From an uncultured Pelagibacteraceae bacterium (GTDB lineage Bacteria; Pseudomonadota; Alphaproteobacteria; Pelagibacterales; Pelagibacteraceae), in assembly GCA_902572515.1 (NCBI GenBank), contig CACGGJ010000002.1, positions 1 to 64,000 on the forward strand: 64,000 nt of DNA, read 5' to 3'. A model generated the notes under the pieces. That model was not told the origin of the DNA. It saw only the letters and a list, made by a program, of their open reading frames with translations, and did not search any database. The position numbers and the translations under genes are program-made. Each line of letters opens with the position of its first letter. Within the stretch, counting starts at the first letter, position 1. Shown here in pieces: positions 37,853 to 46,942 of this stretch.

Positions 37853-38236
37853 TTATTTTAAATTTTTTTTTGCTGCAATCTTATTTCCATCCATATCTCG
37901 TATATAAGCATAATAATTACCATCACTTCTAACTCCTGGTGCACCTTCATCAACAGCTCCCTTGGACATTGCAATTTCATAAAATTTTTCAACTGCTTCT
38001 TTTGATTCTGCTAATAGTGTTATTTGTGTTCCATTGCCGAATGTTGCTGGCTCACCGTTTACAGGATCAGTTACGTAGAATTGAGCCTTATCAGGATCAC
38101 TTGAATGAGCATAACCAATATATTTTTCTGTTGTTACAATTTTTTTTAATTTTAAAGGCTTTAAAATAGCATCATAGAACTCACTCGATTTTTTATAATC
38201 ATTAGAACCAACCATTACAAAATCTAAAATATTCAT
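37853..38236 (-). CDS. VOC-family (glyoxalase/bleomycin resistance-like) protein
   Basis: A 127-residue protein with two beta-alpha-beta-beta-beta units. LDFVMVGSNDYKKSSEFYDAIL opens the first unit, QFYVTDPVNGEPATFGNG ends it, and NYYAYIRDMDGNKIAAK closes the second. The usual first metal ligand position is Val or Met rather than His, so catalytic metal binding is doubtful. It sits between two GFA-type sequences, 13 bp from the intact one. No substrate can be named. Confidence 0.8.
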   Translation of the reverse strand: MNILDFVMVGSNDYKKSSEFYDAILKPLKLKKIVTTEKYIGYAHSSDPDKAQFYVTDPVNGEPATFGNGTQITLLAESKEAVEKFYEIAMSKGAVDEGAPGVRSDGNYYAYIRDMDGNKIAAKKNLK

Positions 38237-38245
38237 AATTTATAT

Positions 38246-38358
38246 TTATTTACTATTATATACTTCGTAAACTTTTTCTCTTTCACTTTTACTCATTCCC
38301 TTGGTTTCTTCTATAAACTTATTTCAGCCTCTATAGCACTACAGTGACATGATAGTTT
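38246..38358 (-). pseudogene. Remnant of a GFA-type gene
   Basis: Read on the minus strand from 38358, the codons give KLSCHCSAIEAEISL and then a stop. This closely matches the start of the intact GFA gene at 37839 (KLNCHCGAVEAEINA), including both zinc cysteines, but no start codon is present. After a frame shift the sequence runs open as FIEETKGMSKSEREKVYEVY to a stop at 38246, apparently the tail of a gene. The middle is lost. This is a degraded copy lying between the cupin and VOC genes, probably left by a deletion. Confidence 0.65.
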
Positions 38359-38363
38359 TTTCG

Positions 38364-38714
38364 CTATTCTCCCCATTTTCCATGAAACTCATAAACTAAC
38401 GCAGGTTTATCGCCTACTACCCAACCATCATGACCTGGTTCAATTGAATATGCATCACCAGCTTTATAAGTTAATTCAGTTCCATCATCATGTTTTGCGC
38501 AAACTGCCCCTGAAACAATTACGCCAAGATGTTTTGCTTTGCAGCTATCTGTGCCAACTGTTGGCTTAATGTCTTGTGACCATTTCCAACCTGGCTGTAA
38601 AACTAATCTCATAACTCTTTGATCTCCTACTTTCACAATATCTATTTTGGCATTTTTAAAATTCGTGTTACTTTCGTCTGGATTGTCAAAAGTTTTGACT
38701 TCAATTGAACTCAT
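38364..38714 (-). CDS. Small cupin-domain protein
   Basis: A 116-residue single-cupin protein. LQPGWKWSQDIKP, KHLGVIVSGAVCAKHDDG and YSIEPGHDGWVVGDKP correspond to the two cupin motifs; His68 and His98 may bind a metal, but the canonical first-motif HxH is absent. No substrate or partner is evident. A good ribosome binding site (GGAGAAA) lies 5 bases before the start. It is separated from umuD by a divergent 154-bp region. Confidence 0.8.
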   Translation of the reverse strand: MSSIEVKTFDNPDESNTNFKNAKIDIVKVGDQRVMRLVLQPGWKWSQDIKPTVGTDSCKAKHLGVIVSGAVCAKHDDGTELTYKAGDAYSIEPGHDGWVVGDKPALVYEFHGKWGE

Positions 38715-38799
38715 TATTTTTCTCCTTTTATAATTAAATTAGAATTTAAAACTATCCTTGGTTAGAGTTATCCACAAGCATACAAAATATAGTTTGGAT

Positions 38800-38857
38800 G
38801 TTCACGTTTTGATTCACTTTTGATTCAATTACGGACTCAAAATACAACCTCTTGAGT
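38800..38857 (+). promoter_or_regulatory. umuD promoter with LexA-like box, direct repeats and inverted repeat
   Basis: GTTCACGTTTTGATTC at 38800-38815 resembles the LexA-like box of recA read in the opposite direction. A 10-base direct repeat TTTTGATTCA occurs at 38807-38816 and 38818-38827, one helical turn apart. A sigma70-like pair TTGATT (38820-38825) and TACAAC (38843-38848) with a 17-base spacer overlaps it, and ACTCAA/TTGAGT (38835-38840, 38852-38857) forms an inverted repeat over the likely transcription start. The gene starts at 38869. Confidence 0.55.
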
Positions 38858-38868
38858 GTATTGAATAA

Positions 38869-39294
38869 ATGGTCTATAAAGTAGAACAAAACAAGAACAT
38901 GAAACTAACAATCCCTTATTATCTACATAAAGCAGGCGCTGGTTTTCCTTCCCCCGCTACTGATTATATCGAAGAAGATATTGATCTGAACATGCATTTA
39001 ATAAGAAATGTTCCAGCAACTTTCATCATCAGAGTTCAAGGTAAATCGATGGTTGATGTTGGGATTAATGATGGTGACTTATTAGTGGTTGATAAAAGTT
39101 TAAAACCAAAAAACTTTTCAACAGTGATTGCAAATGTTCATGATGAGCTTGTGGTTAAAACTTTAGTTCAAGAACGAGATAAAAAATTTTTAACTTCTGG
39201 ATCTAAAGAATTTTCTGACAGAATTTTAATTAACGAAGAACAAGATATTTTTATTTGGGGGGTTGTTACTTATGTCATCCATTCAACATACTAA
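38869..39294 (+). CDS. umuD: DNA polymerase V subunit UmuD (S24 self-cleaving protein)
   Basis: A 141-residue UmuD homolog without a DNA-binding domain, so not LexA. The self-cleavage site is Ala24-Gly25 in [10 protein letters not shown], the same position as Cys24-Gly25 in E. coli, followed by [12 protein letters not shown]. The catalytic dyad is Ser60 (GKSM) and Lys97 (VVKTL). RecA-stimulated cleavage yields UmuD', which joins UmuC in the error-prone polymerase. It overlaps umuC and has a promoter with putative SOS-type boxes. Confidence 0.93.
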   Translation: MVYKVEQNKNMKLTIPYYLHKAGAGFPSPATDYIEEDIDLNMHLIRNVPATFIIRVQGKSMVDVGINDGDLLVVDKSLKPKNFSTVIANVHDELVVKTLVQERDKKFLTSGSKEFSDRILINEEQDIFIWGVVTYVIHSTY

Positions 39295-40549
39295 AAAAAT
39301 AGCATTAATTGACTGTAATTCTTTTTATGTTTCATGTGAACGATTATTTAATCCAAAGATAAGAAGAAAGCCTGTTGTAGTTTTATCTAATAATGATGGC
39401 TGTATTATTTCAAGATCAAATGAAGCAAAAGCTTTAGGGATTAAAATGGGAGAACCCTACTTTAAAGCAAAAGATATTATTCTTAAAAACAAAGTTGAAG
39501 TTTTCTCATCAAACTATTCTTTATATGGAGATTTATCTAGAAGAGTGATGCGAACTCTTAAAAGATTTAATTCAGAAATAGAAGTTTACTCTATTGATGA
39601 AGCTTTTTTAGATTTATCAAACTTTCCTGATAGTGAAGTAGAAAAAGTTGGAAAAGAAATTAGAGAAACAGTTTTGCAATGGACTGGTATCCCAACCAGT
39701 ATTGGAATAGCCAATACAAAAACTTTAAGTAAAGTTGCAAATCATATTGCAAAGAAAAAACAATCAGGGGTGACAAGCTTAATTGGAATAGAAAATTTAG
39801 ATCCTATTTTAGAAAAAGTTGAAATTAATGATGTTTGGGGTGTTGGTAGACAACTAACTAAGTTTTATCAAAAACATGGAATTTATAATGCTAAACAATT
39901 AAAAAATAAATCTAATACATGGATCAAGAAAAGTTCAAATGTTCTAAGTTCAAGAACTGCAATGGAACTTAGAGGAGTTTCTTGTATTGGATTAGAGACA
40001 ACTATAACAAAAAGAAAGAGCTGTGTGGTTTCAAGATCATTTGGAAAAAGAATTGAAACTTTTCAAGAATTAAAAGAAGCGGTTGCAAATTATTGTTTAA
40101 ATGCATCTGAAAAGATTAGATCAGAATCTTTAGTTGCAAAAGCAATTACTGTATTTGTTAGAACCAGTCCTTTTCAAAGAAACTTTGGTTACTATTCAAA
40201 TGCAAAGACAGTTGATTTTCCAATTGCAACAAACAATAGTATTGAAACAGTTAAGACAGCAGTTTCAATATTAGAAAGTATTTTTAAAAATGGTTACCGT
40301 TATCAAAAAGCAGGTGTCATGCTAACAGGGTTATCTAATGCAAGTGATAAAACAAATTTATTTACATCTGAAAAAGATGAAAAAATTAATAGCTTAATGC
40401 GATCAATTGATAACACTAATCATCGATACGGAAGATCTACCTTGAGTGTTGCAAGCGCTGGAGTTCATAAAAAGTGGAATATGCGAAGACAGTATTCTTC
40501 TAAAATTGATACGGCTGATTTCTATTGTTTACCAACGATTAGAACTTAG
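39272..40549 (+). CDS. umuC: DNA polymerase V catalytic subunit UmuC
   Basis: A Y-family translesion polymerase of 425 residues when started at the ATG at 39272, which has a G-rich ribosome binding site (GGGGGGTT) 9 bases upstream; an in-frame TTG at 39263 lies inside that site. Catalytic carboxylates are in [15 protein letters not shown] and [11 protein letters not shown], and the little-finger domain and the C-terminal DUF4113 region ([24 protein letters not shown]) are complete. It overlaps umuD by 23 bp, the usual operon arrangement. It converges on ureG. Confidence 0.95.
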   Translation: MSSIQHTKKIALIDCNSFYVSCERLFNPKIRRKPVVVLSNNDGCIISRSNEAKALGIKMGEPYFKAKDIILKNKVEVFSSNYSLYGDLSRRVMRTLKRFNSEIEVYSIDEAFLDLSNFPDSEVEKVGKEIRETVLQWTGIPTSIGIANTKTLSKVANHIAKKKQSGVTSLIGIENLDPILEKVEINDVWGVGRQLTKFYQKHGIYNAKQLKNKSNTWIKKSSNVLSSRTAMELRGVSCIGLETTITKRKSCVVSRSFGKRIETFQELKEAVANYCLNASEKIRSESLVAKAITVFVRTSPFQRNFGYYSNAKTVDFPIATNNSIETVKTAVSILESIFKNGYRYQKAGVMLTGLSNASDKTNLFTSEKDEKINSLMRSIDNTNHRYGRSTLSVASAGVHKKWNMRRQYSSKIDTADFYCLPTIRT

Positions 40550-40559
40550 ATCAAAAACT

Positions 40560-41171
40560 CTATAGTCCACCTGATGAGAATAAAAATTTGGCAACATCTT
40601 CAACACCAATTTGCTTTTTCATTTGGCAAAAAACATAAGGTAAGCCGTTTCGGGCCTTTTTTACGTCTTCTTTCATAGTTTCAAGATTAACTTCTACATG
40701 AGGAGCTAAATCTGTCTTGTTAATAATTAATAAGTCTGACTTTTGAATAGCAGGACCACCTTTTCTTGGAATATCTCCACCCATCCCAACATCAATAACA
40801 TAAATTGAAAGATCAACTAATTCTGGACTAAAAGTTGCTGCTAAATTATCTCCACCAGATTCGATTAAAATCAAATCAAGATCAGGAAATTTTTTTTTCA
40901 TATTTTCAACAGCAAGCATGTTGATTGAAGCATCTTCACGTATAGCTGTATGTGGACATCCTCCAGTTTCAACTCCTTTAATTCTCTCAAGAGGTAAAGC
41001 TTGAACTTTCATTAAAAATTCCGCATCCTCTTTTGTATAAATATCGTTTGATATTACAGCCATAGAAATTTTCTTTGACAAAAACTTACAAAGTTCAGCA
41101 GTCAAACTTGTCTTGCCTGCACCAACGGGTCCACCTATTCCAACTTTTAATGGTCCATTAATATTTTTCAT
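40560..41171 (-). CDS. ureG: Urease accessory GTPase UreG
   Basis: A 203-residue SIMIBI GTPase that drives nickel insertion into urease. The P-loop is [10 protein letters not shown] (about residues 13-22), the metal-binding Cys-Pro-His is in [14 protein letters not shown] (about 66-79), and the guanine-specificity motif is NKTDL. It is the last gene of the ureDABCEFG operon and overlaps ureF by 4 bp. Confidence 0.96.
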   Translation of the reverse strand: MKNINGPLKVGIGGPVGAGKTSLTAELCKFLSKKISMAVISNDIYTKEDAEFLMKVQALPLERIKGVETGGCPHTAIREDASINMLAVENMKKKFPDLDLILIESGGDNLAATFSPELVDLSIYVIDVGMGGDIPRKGGPAIQKSDLLIINKTDLAPHVEVNLETMKEDVKKARNGLPYVFCQMKKQIGVEDVAKFLFSSGGL

Positions 41172-41848
41172 GTTTTATAAATTCGTGTTTTCAAATTTTC
41201 ATGCTTAATACTATAGATATCACTATTAAAACAAATTCCACCCAAGTCCTCTAAATTTAAATTTTCACTTTCTTTTTCTATTTCTCTTATTAATTCGTAG
41301 GTTTGAATTATGCAATCCTGTCCAATTTTTTGTCCAATTGGTATATGTTTAATACAAACATTTATGAGATTAGATACAAAAGATTGTAGATAAGATACTA
41401 TCGTTAAGTTCAAAGGTATACCAAAGTGTTTAGCTGCTTTAGCGACTGCAATTGGATAAGCAGTGTTTTCTTGAATATTTAAATCCCAACTATCAGCTAA
41501 AACTTTTCTAAAAGCATTACCCATTTCAATAGACTCAATTTTTCTTTCCTTACTAGGGCAAAGTGATAGAGCGAGTTCATTTAACTCTTCTCCCTGATAA
41601 GTATATTTCATTAAAATTATGTCATTTTTGCTAGTTCCATATTTTAAGATACATTTTAAATAATCCAAAATTTCTTCTTTTGACTTAATTAAATGATCAT
41701 TAATCATCGCCTCTAAACCATGAGAATATGAAAAACTTCCAACAGGAAATGAGGGTGAAAACCAAGTTTGAAGAATTTGTAATGATTCTTTTAAATCTTT
41801 TTTACTTTTTATTTTAGTGTTTATGGCTATGGGTTCTACCAATTCCAT
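41168..41848 (-). CDS. ureF: Urease accessory protein UreF
   Basis: A 226-residue all-helical protein. [21 protein letters not shown] (first part at residues 26-35) is the diagnostic UreF motif, and the C-terminal [16 protein letters not shown] carries the flexible tail used in the UreF-UreD complex. UreF recruits UreG and controls its GTP hydrolysis. Its ATG lies 35 bp inside ureE, a larger overlap than elsewhere in the operon; no closer start codon is seen. Confidence 0.93.
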   Translation of the reverse strand: MELVEPIAINTKIKSKKDLKESLQILQTWFSPSFPVGSFSYSHGLEAMINDHLIKSKEEILDYLKCILKYGTSKNDIILMKYTYQGEELNELALSLCPSKERKIESIEMGNAFRKVLADSWDLNIQENTAYPIAVAKAAKHFGIPLNLTIVSYLQSFVSNLINVCIKHIPIGQKIGQDCIIQTYELIREIEKESENLNLEDLGGICFNSDIYSIKHENLKTRIYKT

Positions 41849-42257
41849 ATGCTCCTCCCTCTGGTTTAAAAGGTCTTAAAACTTTCTTAACCTTTCCACC
41901 CAATTTTAATATCATTTTTTTTATTACTTCATCATACTGTATAAAAATTCTATCTTTTTCAATTTGGCATGGCATATGTCTATTTCCGATATGCCAGATT
42001 AATTGCATTAAATTTTTTCCTTTTATTTCTAATAAACTTTCCTTTTTGTTTTTTATTAAAATCAAATTTCCACTTTGAAGCCTAAACGCTTGATTTTCTG
42101 AAAGTGATTTTGTCTCTGGTAAATTGACTAAAAATTCAAAACCATTATCTGAAGCAAGTTTTTTTCTTCTTAAAAATCTCTCATCATAAGATAAAGATAT
42201 GTGATCTTTTACTTTATTTTTGGCAATTTTATTAACTATCAAAAAACAATTATCCAT
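41814..42257 (-). CDS. ureE: Urease nickel metallochaperone UreE
   Basis: A 147-residue UreE that delivers nickel to the UreDFG-apoenzyme complex. The N-terminal peptide-binding domain and the nickel domain with IGNRHMPCQIE (interfacial His near residue 92) are present. The histidine-rich tail is short (GRTHSHKH), far smaller than the His runs of species that store nickel, so this is a delivery-only form. It begins 3 bp after ureC and overlaps ureF. Confidence 0.93.
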   Translation of the reverse strand: MDNCFLIVNKIAKNKVKDHISLSYDERFLRRKKLASDNGFEFLVNLPETKSLSENQAFRLQSGNLILIKNKKESLLEIKGKNLMQLIWHIGNRHMPCQIEKDRIFIQYDEVIKKMILKLGGKVKKVLRPFKPEGGAYGIGRTHSHKH

Positions 42258-42260
42258 AAG

Positions 42261-43967
42261 CTAAAACATAAAATATCTTTGTGCCAAAGGGAGTTCTTTA
42301 GCTGGTTCACAAGTAATTATTTCACCATCAGCCTTCACTTCATAAGTTTCAGGATTAACCTCAATCTTTGGACACTTATTATTTAAAATCATATCTTTTT
42401 TTGAAATAGCTCTTGTATTTTCTACAGGTAATAGGTCTTTTCTAATACTTGCATCTTTTAATGAATTCTTTTCGAGAGCTAGTTTGCTTGTAAAAATTAC
42501 TGAAGATTTTTCTAAAGAAGTTCCAAAAGATGAAAACATTGGTCTAGTATATACTGGCTGTGGAGTTGGAATTGATGCATTTGGGTCTCCCATTTGCGCA
42601 CAAGCTATACTTCCACCTATTAATATCATCTCTGGTTTAGCGCCAAAAAATGCTGGGTCCCATAAAACTAAATCTGCACGTTTATTTTTTTCAATACTGC
42701 CAATATGTTTTGAAATCCCATGAGCAATTGCAGGATTAATTGTATATTTTGCTAAATATCTTTTTACTCTAAAGTTATCATTATCCCCTTTTTCTTCTTG
42801 TAGACTTCCTCTTTGAACTTTCATTTTATGTGCAGTTTGCCAAGTTCTAATTATAACTTCTCCAACTCTACCCATAGCCTGACTATCTGAAGCAATAATT
42901 GAAAAAGCACCCATATCATGAAGAATATCTTCTGCTGCGATTGTTTCTCTTCTTATTCTACTTTCTGCAAATGCTACATCCTCTGGAATAGATTTATCAA
43001 GATGGTGACAAACCATTAGCATATCTAAATGTTCTTCTATTGTATTAACCGTATATGGTCTGGTTGGATTTGTTGAGGAAGGAATAACATACTCTTCTCC
43101 ACAAACTTTAATTATATCTGGTGCATGTCCACCACCAGCACCTTCTGTATGAAAAGCATGAATAGTTCTTTTGTTAATTGCTTTGATAGTATTTTCCACA
43201 AACCCACTTTCATTTAAAGTGTCTGTGTGAATCATTACTTGCACATCGTTTTTGTCAGCAATATTTAAACAATTATCAATTGCTCCAGGAGTGGTTCCCC
43301 AATCCTCATGTAATTTTAAAGCTGAAGCTCCTGCTAGAATTTGTTCTTCAAGACCTTCTGGTAATGAAGAATTTCCTTTCCCAGCAAAAGCTAAATTCAT
43401 AGAAAAACCATCGGCAGATTGAATCATTCTTTGTATGTGCCATGGTCCGGGTGTACACGTTGTTGCAAGTGTACCATGAGCTGGTCCAGTACCTCCTCCA
43501 AGCATGGTTGTAATACCTGAGTGCAATGCGTCATCAATTTGTTGGGGACATATATAATGAATATGACTATCAAAACCCCCTGCTGTTAAAATTTTTCCTT
43601 CACCTGCAATTATCTCTGTTCCTGGACCAATAATAATATTTACTTTAGATTGAGTGTCTGGATTACCAGCTTTACCAATTTCAAATATTTTTCCGTCCTT
43701 TAAACCAACATCAGCTTTATAAATTCCATTTACATCAACTATTAAAGCATTAGTTATAACTGTATCTGCAGCTCCTTTTTTTCTACTAATTTGAGATTGA
43801 CCCATCCCATCTCTAATTACTTTTCCACCACCAAACTTTACCTCTTCACCATAAGTTGTTAGATCGTTTTCAACCTCAATAATTAATTCAGTATCTGCGA
43901 GCCTTACTTTGTCTCCTGTTGTAGGCCCATACATATCCGCATAAGCTGCTCTAGAAATTTTAGCCAT
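42261..43967 (-). CDS. ureC: Urease alpha (catalytic) subunit
   Basis: A 568-residue catalytic subunit that splits urea into ammonia and carbamate at a dinickel centre. HxH nickel ligands are in [14 protein letters not shown], the carbamylated lysine in ALKLHEDWG, further His ligands in MIHTDTLNE and [14 protein letters not shown], and the mobile-flap Cys/His in [19 protein letters not shown]. Length and sequence are normal. The gene overlaps ureB by one base. Confidence 0.97.
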   Translation of the reverse strand: MAKISRAAYADMYGPTTGDKVRLADTELIIEVENDLTTYGEEVKFGGGKVIRDGMGQSQISRKKGAADTVITNALIVDVNGIYKADVGLKDGKIFEIGKAGNPDTQSKVNIIIGPGTEIIAGEGKILTAGGFDSHIHYICPQQIDDALHSGITTMLGGGTGPAHGTLATTCTPGPWHIQRMIQSADGFSMNLAFAGKGNSSLPEGLEEQILAGASALKLHEDWGTTPGAIDNCLNIADKNDVQVMIHTDTLNESGFVENTIKAINKRTIHAFHTEGAGGGHAPDIIKVCGEEYVIPSSTNPTRPYTVNTIEEHLDMLMVCHHLDKSIPEDVAFAESRIRRETIAAEDILHDMGAFSIIASDSQAMGRVGEVIIRTWQTAHKMKVQRGSLQEEKGDNDNFRVKRYLAKYTINPAIAHGISKHIGSIEKNKRADLVLWDPAFFGAKPEMILIGGSIACAQMGDPNASIPTPQPVYTRPMFSSFGTSLEKSSVIFTSKLALEKNSLKDASIRKDLLPVENTRAISKKDMILNNKCPKIEVNPETYEVKADGEIITCEPAKELPLAQRYFMF

Positions 43968-44272
43968 TATAAATTACCCATAACTTTCTTATTGAACCCG
44001 TATATTTTTTTTGATCCATTAATTTCTATAAGCTCAACATCTTTAGATTGACCTGGTTCAAATCTTACAGCAGTTCCTGAAGGTATATTTAATCTTTTTC
44101 CATATGATAATTCCCTGTCAAAAACTAAATACTCGTTTGTTTCAAAAAAATGATAATGGCTTCCAACTTGTACAGGTCTATCTCCAGAATTAGAAATTTT
44201 TATCTTAGTAACTTTGGTGTCTTTATTTAATTCTATATGCTCGTCTTTTGTAATTACTTCACCTGGCTTCAT
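43967..44272 (-). CDS. ureB: Urease beta subunit
   Basis: A 101-residue beta-rich subunit with the family signature [20 protein letters not shown] (about residues 29-48) and [16 protein letters not shown]. It binds UreA and UreC to form the urease trimer unit. It is encoded separately from ureA, as in most bacteria, 7 bp after it. Confidence 0.96.
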   Translation of the reverse strand: MKPGEVITKDEHIELNKDTKVTKIKISNSGDRPVQVGSHYHFFETNEYLVFDRELSYGKRLNIPSGTAVRFEPGQSKDVELIEINGSKKIYGFNKKVMGNL

Positions 44273-44279
44273 AATATTA

Positions 44280-44582
44280 TCATCTAATAGGTTTGTGCAC
44301 TGTTACTAATTTAGTTCCATCAGGAAAAGTAGCTTCTACTTGAACTTCCTTCACCATGTCTGGAATACCTTCCATACAATCCTTTTTTTTAATAACATGA
44401 GCTCCTGCCTCCATCAGTTCTGCAACACTTTTGCCCTCTCTAGCACCCTCGACAACAAAATCTGTTATTAAAGCGATAGCCTCTGGATAATTCAATTTTA
44501 TACCTTTTGATAATCTATTTTTAGCAACAATCGCTGCAAGGCTTATTAAAAGTTTATCTTTTTCTCTAGGAGTAAGTTTCAT
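44280..44582 (-). CDS. ureA: Urease gamma subunit
   Basis: A 100-residue subunit. [27 protein letters not shown] and [18 protein letters not shown] are diagnostic, and the C-terminal [14 protein letters not shown] is normal. It is the smallest structural subunit and lies one base after ureD. Confidence 0.97.
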   Translation of the reverse strand: MKLTPREKDKLLISLAAIVAKNRLSKGIKLNYPEAIALITDFVVEGAREGKSVAELMEAGAHVIKKKDCMEGIPDMVKEVQVEATFPDGTKLVTVHKPIR

Positions 44583-45395
44583 TTATATATTCCATACTTT
44601 TGGTATCTTTGAACCTTCAAAAAAATAAGACAAAATTTTATCAATTGCAAATTTAAGATTATAACTATCTTTAGATAAAAGTCTTACGATCAATTTATTA
44701 TCCCAATGTGAATAATTTGAAGTTGTATTTTCATTGTTAGTTAAAGTTTCAGACAGATTATTATCGTTATTCAAAAACTTATTTCCTACAATAATAATTG
44801 TCGCAACTGCAGAATTATTATTTAATGTCGAAAAACTATTCAAATATTTTTTTTCGAATAAACCTGTATTTATCGCTTCTGTATGAATTAATTTTTTATC
44901 AATATTAATATTCCAAAAATCTGAAAAATATCCCTTTTCAAACTCCTCCTTCATAGAAGTTCGTCCAAAAATAATATTTTCACAAAGAAGTAAATTTGAG
45001 TCTTTTGATAAATTAAAATTAATTTTTCTTTTTAAGTTACAATTATTAAATAAAATTAATTCTTTAGGTAACCAAAATAAATTTGAATTGTTTGATAAAT
45101 TTAAATTAATTACTAAGTTGGCTGGATCTCCAAACCCGCTGTAAATCTTTTCTGCAGCTTGAGTTGAAATACAGAGATCCGATTTATCGATCTCTATATC
45201 GTAATTGTAGTCATCTCCACTAGTAATTCCACCAGCAGTATTGATGAGCATTAATTGTTTTAAATTTTCATGAAAATTTGGCATTAAAGCTTTTAAAGAT
45301 CCTTGTTGATAAAGTTTTTGTAAGTTTTGGTCTTTTATTTTTATTTCTAATCTGCCTTTAGATTTTTCTAATTTTTTTTGACTTATATTCATCAC
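44583..45395 (-). CDS. ureD: Urease accessory protein UreD/UreH
   Basis: A 270-residue scaffold protein for nickel delivery. QGSLKALMPNFHE, INTAGGITSGDDYNYDIEI, STQAAEKIYSG and FGRTSM give the UreD pattern. It is the first gene of the operon. A second in-frame ATG lies 3 bp further in, and either may be used. Its promoter is in the 82-bp divergent gap shared with the SCGCC-tailed protein gene. Confidence 0.93.
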   Translation of the reverse strand: MMNISQKKLEKSKGRLEIKIKDQNLQKLYQQGSLKALMPNFHENLKQLMLINTAGGITSGDDYNYDIEIDKSDLCISTQAAEKIYSGFGDPANLVINLNLSNNSNLFWLPKELILFNNCNLKRKINFNLSKDSNLLLCENIIFGRTSMKEEFEKGYFSDFWNINIDKKLIHTEAINTGLFEKKYLNSFSTLNNNSAVATIIIVGNKFLNNDNNLSETLTNNENTTSNYSHWDNKLIVRLLSKDSYNLKFAIDKILSYFFEGSKIPKVWNI

Positions 45396-45477
45396 ATCAT
45401 CCTAGCACAAAAAAACCACTTTATAGTTTGCCAATTTTATAGCTTGAATTATTTATCTTTTTAAATAAAAAGAAAGC

Positions 45478-45699
45478 ATGCAGAACCAAGAAATAGCCAA
45501 AATAATTGAAAACCTTAAAGGGCGAAGAAATTATGAGGAAAAAAGAGCCTCTAAATTAGGTTTTGCCTCTCTTTATGATTACTTTAAAGACAAAATCTCA
45601 AAGAAACAAAAAGCTATTGAAGACGAACAAAAAGAATTAGAAGCTGCAAAAGCTGAAAATCAACCAAAAGCTGCTAAAAAAAGCTGCGGTTGCTGTTAA
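45478..45699 (+). CDS. Small conserved-looking protein with a Cys-rich C-terminus
   Basis: A 73-residue basic, highly charged protein of unknown function. It looks helical, with a Lys/Glu/Ala-rich second half (residues 40-66) that may form a coiled coil, and it ends in KKSCGCC. Three cysteines in the last four residues suggest metal binding or lipidation-like modification. It has a purine-rich ribosome site before its ATG and is divergent from ureD, so it could be unrelated to urease. I do not recognise the family. Confidence 0.7.
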   Translation: MQNQEIAKIIENLKGRRNYEEKRASKLGFASLYDYFKDKISKKQKAIEDEQKELEAAKAENQPKAAKKSCGCC

Positions 45700-45710
45700 T
45701 CAAATTAATT

Positions 45711-45734
45711 AAAAAGGTACGGGACTTCCTTTTT
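45711..45734. terminator. Possible bidirectional terminator
   Basis: AAAAAGG at 45711-45717 pairs with CCTTTTT at 45728-45734 around a 10-base loop, between two convergent genes. T-rich sequence follows on the plus strand and A-rich sequence precedes it, so it could stop transcription from both sides. The stem is only 7 bp and includes five A-T pairs. Confidence 0.5.
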
Positions 45735-46942
45735 TATTTTGTAAAGTGACACCTTGGCTCTACGACCGTCCATGAAGATGTACCAGCATTTTTTTTTAAA
45801 ATATTATCAAAATTAGAAATTATTTTTCTTTGATAATTATTTAGATCTTTATAGTTAATTGACCATTGCTTAAGTCTTTGAATGTTCTCATGATTTGGGT
45901 ATCGGCTAGCATATGCATAAAGCCAACCCCATTGACTACTTGAGCTACCGTCAACATCTTGTTTTTTATAGTCTTTTGCAGGCCCCGGGGCTTTCATTTC
46001 TTTAGCATACTTAAAAACAATTTCGTTGTTCTCAGTAAAATCTATAAAGAATTTAACAATATTATGAAAATTTTTTCCTTTATGTTCGTAATCCCAAATA
46101 TTATATCCCTGATTTTCAGCAATAATTGCTATGGTAGTTAATGCAGTCATAGCTCTTCCTTGATAAAAAATTGCCCTACCACCTCTTCTAGTTTCAATAG
46201 GCATGCTTCCATCTTTTCTTTGATATTTAATTGCGTATTCATAATTTTTAAAAGCTTTTCTAAATAATTTATTATCATTGAGCAAAATACCTAATTGCAT
46301 ATGACTAATAGCTGAAGATAAAGCGTGATTATGTGCACTTCTAGGAACACCAATTGCTTGGGTGCCTTTTGTATATTTTTTTAACTTATACATTAAATGC
46401 TTGTTTTTATTCACAATTTTTTTAAACCAATCTTTTATGATTTTATCTTCGTCATCAGGAACAGTTATTCTCTGTTTTGCAAATGAATATCCGGCCATCA
46501 TTGGCGAAGCGATGTAAAGATTGACAGTTAAAGTGTCATTCCAGTGTTTTGCTTCATGATCTGAAGGTCCCGTCCTCTGAGCCGCGTCTGCTTTTGCCCA
46601 ATCTAAAATTACTCTTTTAACATTTTCACAAGCTTCAACATTTCCACCACCACAGGGACGTTTAAAATTTTCAAATTTATTTAAAGCAAAATTAAATCTA
46701 TTATCCAGACCATAGCCTGATGGAGCATCCACTTTTATTACAGGTGCAACAGGGTTATTTCCTTTATTTACATACATATTAGTGATGCATTTATCTAAAT
46801 TTTTAGGAGTTGGAAAAACAATTTCTGGATTATTAACAATAGCTTTCTTTTTTATTTCCTTAAAGTTAGCATTAGCAAAACTAATACTTAAAAATAAAAA
46901 AAAAATAATTAAGTTAATTTTATTTAATTTTTTCAATATCAT
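45734..46942 (-). CDS. Exported alginate lyase-like protein (PL5-type alpha/alpha toroid)
   Basis: A 402-residue protein with a signal peptide (hydrophobic residues 10-24, ending ANA). The body is helical. SAHNHALSSAISHMQLGILL (about residues 206-225) and DGSMPIETRRGGRAIFYQGRAM (240s to 260s) match the catalytic Asn-His and Arg/Tyr regions of alginate lyase family PL5. PL5 enzymes cleave polymannuronate in the periplasm. Its gene overlaps a GT2 gene by 23 bp and follows a membrane mannosyltransferase-like gene, so it may process a surface polysaccharide rather than digest food. Enzyme activity is not proven. Confidence 0.75.
   Translation of the reverse strand: MILKKLNKINLIIFFLFLSISFANANFKEIKKKAIVNNPEIVFPTPKNLDKCITNMYVNKGNNPVAPVIKVDAPSGYGLDNRFNFALNKFENFKRPCGGGNVEACENVKRVILDWAKADAAQRTGPSDHEAKHWNDTLTVNLYIASPMMAGYSFAKQRITVPDDEDKIIKDWFKKIVNKNKHLMYKLKKYTKGTQAIGVPRSAHNHALSSAISHMQLGILLNDNKLFRKAFKNYEYAIKYQRKDGSMPIETRRGGRAIFYQGRAMTALTTIAIIAENQGYNIWDYEHKGKNFHNIVKFFIDFTENNEIVFKYAKEMKAPGPAKDYKKQDVDGSSSSQWGWLYAYASRYPNHENIQRLKQWSINYKDLNNYQRKIISNFDNILKKNAGTSSWTVVEPRCHFTK

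Noticed and set aside
38869-39294. Reading the S24 protein as LexA
   Set aside because: It has no helix-turn-helix domain, its cleavage position matches UmuD, and umuC overlaps it.
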